Source: Rhodospirillaceae bacterium
Lineage (GTDB): Bacteria > Pseudomonadota > Alphaproteobacteria > MPNO01 > UBA2964
DNA: 19,922 bases
NCBI GenBank assembly: GCA_002712335.1
Contig: PATI01000053.1
Coordinates: 3,015 to 22,936, forward strand
Reading direction: 5' to 3'
Shown here: positions 1 through 6,675 of the stretch, one piece after another
Layout: each line of letters starts with the position of its first letter
Position numbering within the stretch: the first letter of the stretch is position 1
Translations under genes and position numbers: made by a program
The notes under the pieces: model-generated
What the model saw: the letters and a program-made list of their open reading frames with translations, nothing else
What the model was told of the DNA's origin: nothing
Database searches by the model: none

Positions 1-302
1 GAACCGATTGGCTTACCATCCTTTCGAATATTGCTGATTAGCATAATACCCGGATGAGATACGCTATTCCCTTCTGCAGTTGGTACCTTACGATTCCTAC
101 CACCCACCTCTCCAAAATTCTCGGTGAATCGGATTTGATCTTCTTCGTCTAGCTGTTGTTCTGGAAAGACAAGGACTTGATAATCGAGCCACGCTTGATG
201 CACCTCCCGTAAAACATCGGGTGTCATCTCTTTTCCAAGATCTATGTTAGTTATCTTTGCTCCTACAGCATCAGAGATTGGCTCTACTTTTATACTCACC
301 AT
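1..302 (-). CDS. TauD-like Fe(II)/2-oxoglutarate dioxygenase, N-terminal part (cut by window edge)
   Basis: This is the first ~100 residues of a third tandem TauD-like dioxygenase; the rest lies beyond the left edge. My translation begins MVSIKVEPISDAVGAKI and continues through WLDYQVLVFPEQQ and IMLISNIRKDGKPIG. These blocks are shared with the two upstream genes, so it is a paralogue. The family oxidises a substrate with O2 while converting 2-oxoglutarate to succinate and CO2. The HxD iron motif would fall just past the visible part. The in-frame stop of the preceding gene lies only 6 bases upstream, so no earlier start exists in this frame. ATG at 302 has an AGGGG only 3 bases before it; the adjacent GTG at 299 would be spaced better. 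It is probably co-transcribed with the two genes before it. Family is confident; substrate is unknown. Confidence 0.88.
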   Translation of the reverse strand, partial: MVSIKVEPISDAVGAKITNIDLGKEMTPDVLREVHQAWLDYQVLVFPEQQLDEEDQIRFTENFGEVGGRNRKVPTAEGNSVSHPGIMLISNIRKDGKPIG

Positions 303-308
303 ATACCC

Positions 309-1160
309 CTATTGCGCAACTCGTACATGACCGCGGTTGGGCCTTTTCCCCTGAATAACATTCCTCCGGAGCAGCCTCCGTTCACTGGTTGAAAAGTCAG
401 TTCGCGCATGGTTTAAACACCGATTGTCCCACATCACTAAATCACCAAGCGACCACCTATGTTCATATATAAATTCCGGTTTTTCAGAATGATCAAAGAG
501 AAATTCTAAGATTTCTTCACTTTCCTCTTTCGATAATTCATTAATACAGAGTGTTAAGAGACGACTGATAAACAAAGCAGTGCGGCCGGTTTCGTTATGT
601 TCGATAAAGACAGGATGCGAAAACTCACCATTTAAATGCCCTACCGGCTGCCCTCGTTGGACTGTACCGGAATAATAACCATGATGCGCGGAGCAATCAG
701 AAAGCTTAAGCTTCATTTCATCTGCCAAAGTCTCATATGCTGCATACATATTTGCGAATAGCGTATTGCCACCAGTTTCCGGAAGTTCGAGAGCATGAAG
801 CATCGTGTAGTTATAAGGATGTTCGTCGTAGGCACCATCCGTATGAAACATCATTTCACCATCTGGCAGGGAACCAATCGGCTTCCCGTTTTCCCTAATA
901 TTGCTAACCAACATGATTGATTTGTCAGCGGTGCCTTTTTCGGCACGTTTGTCGTAACGCTCCCTCTTGGGAAACTCTCCCCAAGTTCGAGCGAATTTGA
1001 TTTGTTCTTCCTGTGTTAAGTTTTGTTTAGGAATTACCAAAACCTGATAATCCAGCCATGCTTTGTGTAGTTCAGCATGCTCCTCACGGTTAAGAGGAAT
1101 GGAAAGATCAAGACCGTGTATACGCGCACCAAAACTATCAGTCAGTTTCTCAATTTCCAT
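309..1160 (-). CDS. TauD-like Fe(II)/2-oxoglutarate-dependent dioxygenase (second of three in tandem)
   Basis: A full-length non-haem iron dioxygenase of the TauD/TfdA family (283 residues from this start, close to E. coli TauD length). Counting from this start, the iron ligands are H106 and D108 (in MMFHTDG) and distal H251 (in WDNRCLNHAR). R262 and R266 sit 11 and 15 residues after the distal His, matching the 2-oxoglutarate-binding arginines of TauD. GGNTLFAN carries the usual Thr. I chose ATG at 1160 because GGGGA lies 8 bases upstream and the N-terminus then matches the paralogues. An in-frame ATG at 1175 would add five residues but lacks a nearby ribosome site. It follows the gene at 1183-2067 and precedes the partial copy at 1-302. 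It differs from canonical TauD in an insert, SNIRENGxPIGSLPDG, just before the HxD. Substrate is not predictable. Confidence 0.93.
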   Translation of the reverse strand: MEIEKLTDSFGARIHGLDLSIPLNREEHAELHKAWLDYQVLVIPKQNLTQEEQIKFARTWGEFPKRERYDKRAEKGTADKSIMLVSNIRENGKPIGSLPDGEMMFHTDGAYDEHPYNYTMLHALELPETGGNTLFANMYAAYETLADEMKLKLSDCSAHHGYYSGTVQRGQPVGHLNGEFSHPVFIEHNETGRTALFISRLLTLCINELSKEESEEILEFLFDHSEKPEFIYEHRWSLGDLVMWDNRCLNHARTDFSTSERRLLRRNVIQGKRPNRGHVRVAQ

Positions 1161-1168
1161 ATTTGTAT

Positions 1169-1173
1169 TCCCC
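1169..1173 (-). promoter_or_regulatory. Ribosome binding site deciding the start at 1160
   Basis: On the minus strand GGGGA ends 8 bases before ATG at 1160. The alternative ATG at 1175 has only a distant AAGGA about 15 bases upstream. This favours the shorter protein. It is a weak Shine-Dalgarno, so the choice is an inference. Confidence 0.45.
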
Positions 1174-1182
1174 ATAAATCAT

Positions 1183-2067
1183 CTAAACAGTCCTTGGAAA
1201 TGCCGCTTCGGTACGTTTTCCCTGCACCGTTGTTCGCCTTAACAAACGCCGTTCGCCTCCCGAAAAATCTGTCCTCGCATGGTTAAGACATCGATTGTCC
1301 CAAATTACGAAATCTCCTGGCGCCCATTTGTGCTCATAAACGAACTCGTCTTTTTCAACATGATCCAATAAGCAATCGAGAATGTCATCACCTTTGGCTT
1401 TCGGCAAGCCAAGGAGCGAAGTTGTTAACAATCGACTTATATATAGCACTCGACGTCCAGTTTCCTCGTGACTAGTAAAAACTGGGTGCACATAACTGTC
1501 GGGGACAAGACCTATGCCTAAGGATTCTAATATTTCTGGTGTCACATGGCGACCTGCATAATATCCATGTTGTGCTTCAACATTCGCTAGATCTCTTTTT
1601 AATTTATCAGGTAAAGAATCAAAGGCCTTATAAAGATTGGCAAACAAGGTATTACCGCCAGACTTGGGCACCTCCAAAGCGTAAAGCATTGTATATCTAT
1701 AGGGATGCTCATCGTATTGGCCATCAGAATGGAACATCATATCGCCGTCTGGTAAGGAACCGATCGGCTCACCATCTTCTCGGATATTACTGATTAACAT
1801 TATGGACTCATGTGTACGCCGATCCTCCTCGCGGCGTCCCGCATATCTTTTCCGAAGAGGCATCTCTCCCCAATATTTTGTGAAGGCTATTTGATCCTCT
1901 TCTGTCATAACTTGGTCAGGAAAAATCAAAACCTGATAATCCAGCCACGCTTTATGAATCTCCTGAAACTCGGCTTCACCCAAGCCTGAATTAATATTAA
2001 CATCACGCACGATAGCGCCCGTAGGTGCATCGAGTGGTTCGACCTTAATTCTATTAAAAGCATTCAT
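1183..2067 (-). CDS. TauD-like Fe(II)/2-oxoglutarate-dependent dioxygenase (first of three in tandem)
   Basis: The promoter-proximal member of the tandem dioxygenase set, 294 residues. Iron ligands from this start are H113 and D115 (in MMFHSDG) and H263 (in WDNRCLNHAR). R274 and R278 follow at +11 and +15, as in TauD. It shares SNIREDGEPIGSLPDG and long C-terminal blocks with the next gene, so the two are recent paralogues. The open frame extends to a TTG at 2103, but ATG at 2067 gives an N-terminus (MNAFNRIKVEPL) that aligns with MVSIKVEPI of the partial copy. Neither start has a good Shine-Dalgarno site. It has a longer loop after the HGYY block (about residues 171-192) than its neighbour. 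It is divergent from the ornithine-cyclodeaminase-like gene across about 120 bases. Family is confident; substrate is unknown. Confidence 0.92.
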   Translation of the reverse strand: MNAFNRIKVEPLDAPTGAIVRDVNINSGLGEAEFQEIHKAWLDYQVLIFPDQVMTEEDQIAFTKYWGEMPLRKRYAGRREEDRRTHESIMLISNIREDGEPIGSLPDGDMMFHSDGQYDEHPYRYTMLYALEVPKSGGNTLFANLYKAFDSLPDKLKRDLANVEAQHGYYAGRHVTPEILESLGIGLVPDSYVHPVFTSHEETGRRVLYISRLLTTSLLGLPKAKGDDILDCLLDHVEKDEFVYEHKWAPGDFVIWDNRCLNHARTDFSGGERRLLRRTTVQGKRTEAAFPRTV

Positions 2068-2120
2068 GAACAACAGTATATGCGAAATTTGCGATCGCTT
2101 CAAAGTTAACGAGCAACACC

Positions 2121-2149
2121 TTGCATGCGGGATACTGCCGAAATAGGAT
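2121..2149 (+). promoter_or_regulatory. Possible sigma70-type promoter for the gene at 2188
   Basis: TTGCAT (2121-2126) and TAGGAT (2144-2149) are separated by exactly 17 bases, which would start transcription about 30 bases before the ATG at 2188. The hexamers match consensus at only 3 and 4 of 6 positions, so this is a weak candidate based on spacing and position in the divergent gap. Nothing else recognisable was seen in 2068-2187. Confidence 0.22.
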
Positions 2150-2187
2150 ACCCCCTAATAAAACAAATAAATTCAGGGTAAAATTCA

Positions 2188-3282
2188 ATGGCAGTTGATC
2201 GTCCAAATCGCAATGCAATCTTAATACTTGGGCCAGATGAAATCAAAGGTCTTATCAATATGGAAGAGGCTGTTGCCGCTATCGCCCAAGGATATAAAGA
2301 GGCGGATGAATTTCCTATCGGAAATGCGCCACGGCGCCGCGTACATTCCCCCGATGGTGTTAGGGTTTCTAATTTTCCGGGTGGAATACCAGGTCTTGGT
2401 GTCATCGGTTCCCTGACCAGAGGAGAAATGGTCAGCCACGAAGGAAGTAACCAATCTTACCCCTATCGAGAGCACCCGGTATACCTACTGTGGAATTCAC
2501 AAACCGCAAAGCTAGACGGAATGATGATGGGAGAAATTTTTGATGAACGTACTGGCTTTACTAGCATCATGGCCTTTCGTACAGGTGCAACGACCGGTGT
2601 CGGTGTGGATGCGCTAGCGCGGAAAGATTCTAAGGTCTTTGGCCTTTTTGGTTCTGGTGGACAAGCAGTTAATAAAATTCTAGCAATCGACGCTGTGAGA
2701 GATATTGAAAAGATCAAGGTCTATAGCCGCAATGCAGAAAACAGGATTGCATTTTGCAAAACGATGGCTCCGCTAATTGAAAAAGAAGTTATACCGGTTG
2801 AAACACCAGAAGAAGTTATCAAAAATTCTGATGTCGTAATTTCTGCCACAGACTCAAATATTCCAGTCTTTGATGGCGCTCTATTGGAGCCAGGACAACA
2901 CGTGGTAACTGTAGTTGGTTCAAATAGTGCCCTGGTAGAAGGGGGTTGGCTTAAAAGTGGAAGACGTGAAAACGACGATGAGACCGTTAAACGGGCCGAT
3001 GTAATAGTTGTTAACCACGTCGAGTCAGTAACCATGGAAAAGCAGGCTGGTCTTTATGACCCCATTCAACAAGGTATTATTTCCGAGGAGGATATTAATT
3101 CGCTGGGGGCAGTGCTTACAGGAGGGCACCCGGGCAGAACATCTGAGGAACAAATTACCTACCACTTTAATAACAATGGGACCGCAGCAGCCGATATGGC
3201 GCTTGCTAAAATAGTTTTTGACCGCGCCAAAGAGCTTGGCCGTGGAACAGAAATGGATATACCAGTGCCTGGCACCCAATAA
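2188..3282 (+). CDS. Ornithine cyclodeaminase / mu-crystallin family NAD(P)-binding protein
   Basis: A 364-residue member of the OCD/mu-crystallin family, which includes ornithine cyclodeaminases, alanine dehydrogenases and ketimine reductases. The RTGATTGVGV block (residues ~131-140) is the family substrate-binding region, and the Rossmann glycine motif GLFGSGGQA follows at about 152-160. ISATDSNIPVFDG and VVGSNSALVEGG are the later family blocks. At the position of the catalytic Asp of true ornithine cyclodeaminase the sequence reads G-S-N, a variant I would not annotate as ornithine cyclodeaminase. Start ATG 2188 is preceded by AGGGT at a good distance. It is divergent from the tandem dioxygenases and 55 bases upstream of the TSUP permease, with which it may be co-transcribed. 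A cytoplasmic amino-acid or imine dehydrogenase role is likely; the substrate is unknown. Confidence 0.9.
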   Translation: MAVDRPNRNAILILGPDEIKGLINMEEAVAAIAQGYKEADEFPIGNAPRRRVHSPDGVRVSNFPGGIPGLGVIGSLTRGEMVSHEGSNQSYPYREHPVYLLWNSQTAKLDGMMMGEIFDERTGFTSIMAFRTGATTGVGVDALARKDSKVFGLFGSGGQAVNKILAIDAVRDIEKIKVYSRNAENRIAFCKTMAPLIEKEVIPVETPEEVIKNSDVVISATDSNIPVFDGALLEPGQHVVTVVGSNSALVEGGWLKSGRRENDDETVKRADVIVVNHVESVTMEKQAGLYDPIQQGIISEEDINSLGAVLTGGHPGRTSEEQITYHFNNNGTAAADMALAKIVFDRAKELGRGTEMDIPVPGTQ

Positions 3283-3319
3283 AAACATATACGTTCGAAA
3301 ATAAGCTCCCGTTAAGTTT

Positions 3320-3339
3320 TTTATAAATATTTTATAAAT
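3320..3339 (+). repeat. Paired TTTATAAAT direct repeat at the start of the TSUP gene
   Basis: The nonamer TTTATAAAT occurs at 3320-3328 and 3331-3339, 11 bases apart, and its core TTTATAAA is itself a palindrome. The second copy overlaps the ATG at 3338. The spacing of about one helical turn would suit a dimeric protein site, but plain AT-richness could also explain it. No Shine-Dalgarno is present between the repeat and the start. Confidence 0.5.
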
Positions 3340-4144
3340 GTTTGAGTTTCTTTTAGCCTCCGATCAACCTTTTGAAACCTTAAACTGGTGGATGATACTT
3401 ACGGTTGCTCTGGTGCATGCTGTTGGTTGTTTTATCCGCGGAGCCTATGGGTTTGGCTCCAATATGCCAATAGTTGTCGCGACCACATTTATAATTGGTC
3501 CACATCACGCGATCTTATTGGCGCTAATGACCACTATTATATGCCAAATACATCTGATGCCATCCGGTTTCAAAACTGCGGACTGGCAGGTTGCCAAGAC
3601 ACTTATACCTGGCATGATAATCGGAAGTTTATTTGGAACCTGGGCCTTTACATTCCTCTCTGGAATTAGCCTCCAAATTATCCTTGGCATTTTAATCGTG
3701 GGTATCATTGTAATGGATACTTTTAAATTGGTGGAAAAACTTACCAATAAATTTGAGATTCGTTCTCCGAAAATAACTGGAAGCTTCTCATTCATTAGTG
3801 GAACGATGGGAGGGTTGAGTGGGGCCGGAGCATTTTATTTTCTTGTTGTCTATCTCAAACACGCCTGTCCTACGCCCATAGCGTTAAGAGGGACCAACGT
3901 TATGCTGGCAACAGTGACAATGTCTATACGAGTAACCGCTCTAGCTTTTGCAGGAATGATAACACCGACACTGATTACAGAAGGATTGCTGCTTAGTCCG
4001 ATTGTTTGTTTAGCAACCTGGTTAGGCGCACACGCATTCAAGGTTTCCAGTTCCGGCCGTTTCTATTTTACCTTACAAGTCCTACTTATATTGGGGGCTG
4101 TCGTATTAATTTTTAAAGGAGTGAAGGAGGTACTAGTTGGCTAA
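3338..4144 (+). CDS. TSUP-family (TauE/SafE) membrane permease
   Basis: An integral inner-membrane protein of 268 residues belonging to the TSUP family, whose characterised members export sulfite, sulfoacetate or related organic anions. About eight hydrophobic segments can be read, falling in two halves. The family's glycine-rich pore motifs appear near the start of each half: RGAYGFGSNMP at about 34-44 and GGLSGAGAFYF at about 157-167. An in-frame stop immediately precedes ATG 3338, so this is the earliest possible start, although the leader lacks a Shine-Dalgarno sequence. It lies 55 bases after the OCD-family gene and faces the dioxygenase at 4237-5097. Because TauD-type enzymes can release sulfite from sulfonates, a sulfite or organosulfonate exporter fits the context, but this is inference from neighbours. 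No terminator was seen in 4145-4236. Confidence 0.9.
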   Translation: MFEFLLASDQPFETLNWWMILTVALVHAVGCFIRGAYGFGSNMPIVVATTFIIGPHHAILLALMTTIICQIHLMPSGFKTADWQVAKTLIPGMIIGSLFGTWAFTFLSGISLQIILGILIVGIIVMDTFKLVEKLTNKFEIRSPKITGSFSFISGTMGGLSGAGAFYFLVVYLKHACPTPIALRGTNVMLATVTMSIRVTALAFAGMITPTLITEGLLLSPIVCLATWLGAHAFKVSSSGRFYFTLQVLLILGAVVLIFKGVKEVLVG

Positions 4145-4236
4145 TAAACCTTGGCAATTTTCAATAAAGTGACCAAAAGCGTCTCTTTGCACCCAAAAAC
4201 TACTTTTAATAAGCTTCTAAATTAATTGATTACATC

Positions 4237-5097
4237 TCAGAAAGGCTTCGTATCACCCTCAATGGTTGTTCGTAGCATAAGTCGTCTCTCACCATCTGGA
4301 AAGTCTCTGCGAGCATGGGAAGAACAGCGATTATCCCACAGCAGTAAATCACCAACTCTCCAATTATGCTCGTAAACAAACTCCTCTTTTTCGGAATGAT
4401 CAAATAATTCATTTAGAAGTTTATCACTATCTTTCCTGGGAATTCCGACAATTTCTTCCGTCATAAGACGGTTGACATATACTGCCTTCCGCCCTGTTTC
4501 CTCATGGGTCCGAAAAACAGGGTGTTCCGATTTAGAAAATGCAATGGTACCTCTATCATCACCTTTCTGAGTAGAACCATAATTATAATGATGTTTTGCC
4601 TTGCGACCTTCGAGTGGTTGTCGAATTTTTTCCGGCAAACTATCGTAAGCTGCGTAACCGCTTGCGAAAAGGGTTTGTCCACCATAACTAGGAATTTCCA
4701 CAGAATAAAGCATTGTACCCTTGTGCGGGACCTCGGCGTGTAACATGTCATGGTGAAACATCATTTCCCCGTCCGGTAAGGCACCAATCGGTTCACCATT
4801 TTCCCTGATATTGGAAATCAGCATAACGTTTGGCAGTAACTTGTCGTAACCAACCGGATATTCATTGGCCGGACGCGCAAGATAACCTATTTCTCCAAAA
4901 AACTCCGTCGCTCTTAGCTGTGCTTCCTGATTTAATTCCTGACCACGAAATAACAAAACAATATGTTCAAGCCATTCCTGCTTGAGGCTAGACATCGTTT
5001 CGGTACTTTGTTCTTTACTCAGATCTATGCCTGTTATTTCTGCTCCAATGTGTGGGGTCAATTTCTTTACTGAGAACGGTATTTGATCAATCTCCAT
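4237..5097 (-). CDS. TauD-like Fe(II)/2-oxoglutarate-dependent dioxygenase (paired with UbiD)
   Basis: A 286-residue TauD/TfdA-family dioxygenase. Iron ligands are H115 and D117 (in FHHDML) and H261 (in WDNRCSSHARRDF). The 2-oxoglutarate arginines are R272 and R276, spaced +11 and +15 from the distal His as in TauD. It carries the same SNIRENGEPIGALPDG segment before HxD as the tandem copies at 1-2067, so it belongs to that subgroup and not with the fifth copy at 14664. It starts 11 bases after the UbiD stop with no good Shine-Dalgarno, which suggests translation depends on the upstream gene. The region around residues 120-127 differs from the tandem copies and probably reflects a different substrate. 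The enzyme may act on the product or the substrate of the UbiD reaction, but this is inference. Confidence 0.92.
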   Translation of the reverse strand: MEIDQIPFSVKKLTPHIGAEITGIDLSKEQSTETMSSLKQEWLEHIVLLFRGQELNQEAQLRATEFFGEIGYLARPANEYPVGYDKLLPNVMLISNIRENGEPIGALPDGEMMFHHDMLHAEVPHKGTMLYSVEIPSYGGQTLFASGYAAYDSLPEKIRQPLEGRKAKHHYNYGSTQKGDDRGTIAFSKSEHPVFRTHEETGRKAVYVNRLMTEEIVGIPRKDSDKLLNELFDHSEKEEFVYEHNWRVGDLLLWDNRCSSHARRDFPDGERRLMLRTTIEGDTKPF

Positions 5098-5108
5098 AAT
5101 TTAGACTT

Positions 5109-6515
5109 TTAGCTCGGTTGCCGAACCATTTCGAGAATTTTAGTTATGGCTTCATCTCCCTTGCCCATTGGATCAACTCTTTTAAATTTCTCACGCGCAT
5201 CGGCCCGCCAGGTCGGCGGTTTAGTTGCATCGATGCCCATTTTTCCACCGATCCGCATTACCGTATATTCGTCTCCTACCTCCGGTATTACTGCATCCAG
5301 TGGATGTAAGCGCGAATTATGTTGAATTTTAACATGTTGTGATGGGTCAACTCTCGTTGTCATTGCCCAGAGAACGTCTTCTGCGTTATAGATATCAACG
5401 TCTTCATCGACAGCAATGACTGTCTTAACATGTAAATTGGGACCCGAAAGCGCGGCCATTAGCATATCATTAACCTGCCCATCCCACTTTGCCTCTACCT
5501 GGACAATCATCAAAAACTGTGAGGCCCAGGGCGGCACAAATACATCAATCACGTTGGTATTGCCCTGAGTATCTCTCAAACGATTATAGTAAGTTGCTTC
5601 CATGGGTAAAGTTATCAAGGGCTGGTGGTCCGTAAACCAAGTCGCCTGCATGTGACGAAAAATAGGGTCCTTTCGGTGAGTGATAGCTGAACACGTAAAC
5701 ACTGGGGCAGGTCCCTCTGCGCCAAATCCAAAATTTGTAAACTCACCGAACGGCCCTTCCATCATACGCTCAGTTGGATGGACTGTTCCCTCTATTACAA
5801 TCTCAGCGTGAGCCGGCACTTCTAAGTCAATAGTCTCGCATTGCACCATCTCAATATCCTCACCGAGTACTCCGGCGGCATATTCTAGTTCATCAAAATC
5901 CTTATGGATCCCCGACCAATTCGACATGATTTCATAAACAGGATGGAGACCAATCGCGAAAGCCATTGGCATCGGCTCATCGCGTTCCACATACTTTAAA
6001 TAGTGTTGATAATTGTGTCGCGCTGCCATCCAAAATGGCGCCTTGTGCGGGTCATCTGTCAACTGAACACGCAAGATGGACTCGTTGCGTATACCAGTCT
6101 CGGGGTCACGGGTGATCGTAACACCAGAACCTAAATACCTACCAGCATCACCGTGACTGTGAATTGGAATAGGTAATTTCCTAAGATCCGCATCCTTACC
6201 TATTAATTTTACTTCTTTAACGGGTCCATCCTGAACCATCACTGACTTGCCACTGCCAGCAGCCATCTGCTTGGCAAGGTAGGGGCATACTTCATTATCG
6301 TTTTCGAGACCCAATGCTGCAGCCTGCCCTTTCCGATCTTTGATAAGGATATCGGTCAATCTCCAATCTTCAAAGCCCTCCAAATTATGGAACATTAGCG
6401 GATGTCGACTTTCAGAGCATAGGTAACCCACCTGTTTTATAGGATCGATAGGGTCGTGAATATTTAGAATTCGATTATCAATATTTTCAAGAAACGATCT
6501 TAGTGTATGCGGCAT
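5109..6515 (-). CDS. UbiD-family prenylated-FMN decarboxylase
   Basis: A 468-residue UbiD-family (de)carboxylase. The family removes or adds CO2 on aromatic or alpha,beta-unsaturated acids, using prenylated FMN made by a UbiX partner. The catalytic triad can be placed: R149 (in NESILRVQ), E253 and E258 (in MEGPFGEF). Their spacing of 104 and 109 residues from the Arg is identical to R173/E277/E282 of Aspergillus Fdc1. The block DEDVDIYNAEDVLWAMTTR near the C-terminus is another family hallmark. A strong AGGAG lies 9 bases before ATG 6515. It leads a two-gene unit with the TauD-like gene at 4237-5097. No ubiX homologue is in the window, so the cofactor must be supplied from elsewhere. Class is confident; substrate is not, and UbiD itself (ubiquinone synthesis) is less likely given the catabolic surroundings. 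Confidence 0.93.
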   Translation of the reverse strand: MPHTLRSFLENIDNRILNIHDPIDPIKQVGYLCSESRHPLMFHNLEGFEDWRLTDILIKDRKGQAAALGLENDNEVCPYLAKQMAAGSGKSVMVQDGPVKEVKLIGKDADLRKLPIPIHSHGDAGRYLGSGVTITRDPETGIRNESILRVQLTDDPHKAPFWMAARHNYQHYLKYVERDEPMPMAFAIGLHPVYEIMSNWSGIHKDFDELEYAAGVLGEDIEMVQCETIDLEVPAHAEIVIEGTVHPTERMMEGPFGEFTNFGFGAEGPAPVFTCSAITHRKDPIFRHMQATWFTDHQPLITLPMEATYYNRLRDTQGNTNVIDVFVPPWASQFLMIVQVEAKWDGQVNDMLMAALSGPNLHVKTVIAVDEDVDIYNAEDVLWAMTTRVDPSQHVKIQHNSRLHPLDAVIPEVGDEYTVMRIGGKMGIDATKPPTWRADAREKFKRVDPMGKGDEAITKILEMVRQPS

Positions 6516-6543
6516 TTGGGTTCTCTCCTTTTACAAATATAAG

Positions 6544-6557
6544 ATTGGGGAACCAAT
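6544..6557. promoter_or_regulatory. Small palindrome in the divergent ubiD-like/GMC promoter gap
   Basis: ATTGG-GGAA-CCAAT is a perfect 5-base inverted repeat with a 4-base centre. It lies 29 bases upstream of the UbiD start within the 160-base divergent gap (6516-6675). On the minus strand a TTGACA (6565-6570) and TATATT (6536-6541) flank it, but their 23-base spacing is too long for a normal promoter. It could be an operator; a 5-base arm is short enough to arise by chance. Nothing else was recognised in the gap. Confidence 0.25.
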
Positions 6558-6675
6558 GCGCCTCTGTCAACTTTGTCTGTTTAATAGGTTAGGGGTTTTC
6601 GAGTTCCTCACTTCCGTGTACACAGATCTTATTTAAAATGGTTGTTTCTTTTTAACGAAAACATAAGGTAAAAGG

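Noticed and set aside
2068..2103. TTG start at 2103 for the first tandem dioxygenase
   Set aside because: ATG 2067 aligns with the start of the paralogues; the 12 extra residues do not.
6536..6570. TTGACA and TATATT as a sigma70 promoter for the UbiD gene
   Set aside because: The spacer is 23 bases, outside the working range of an unassisted promoter; kept only as context for the palindrome.
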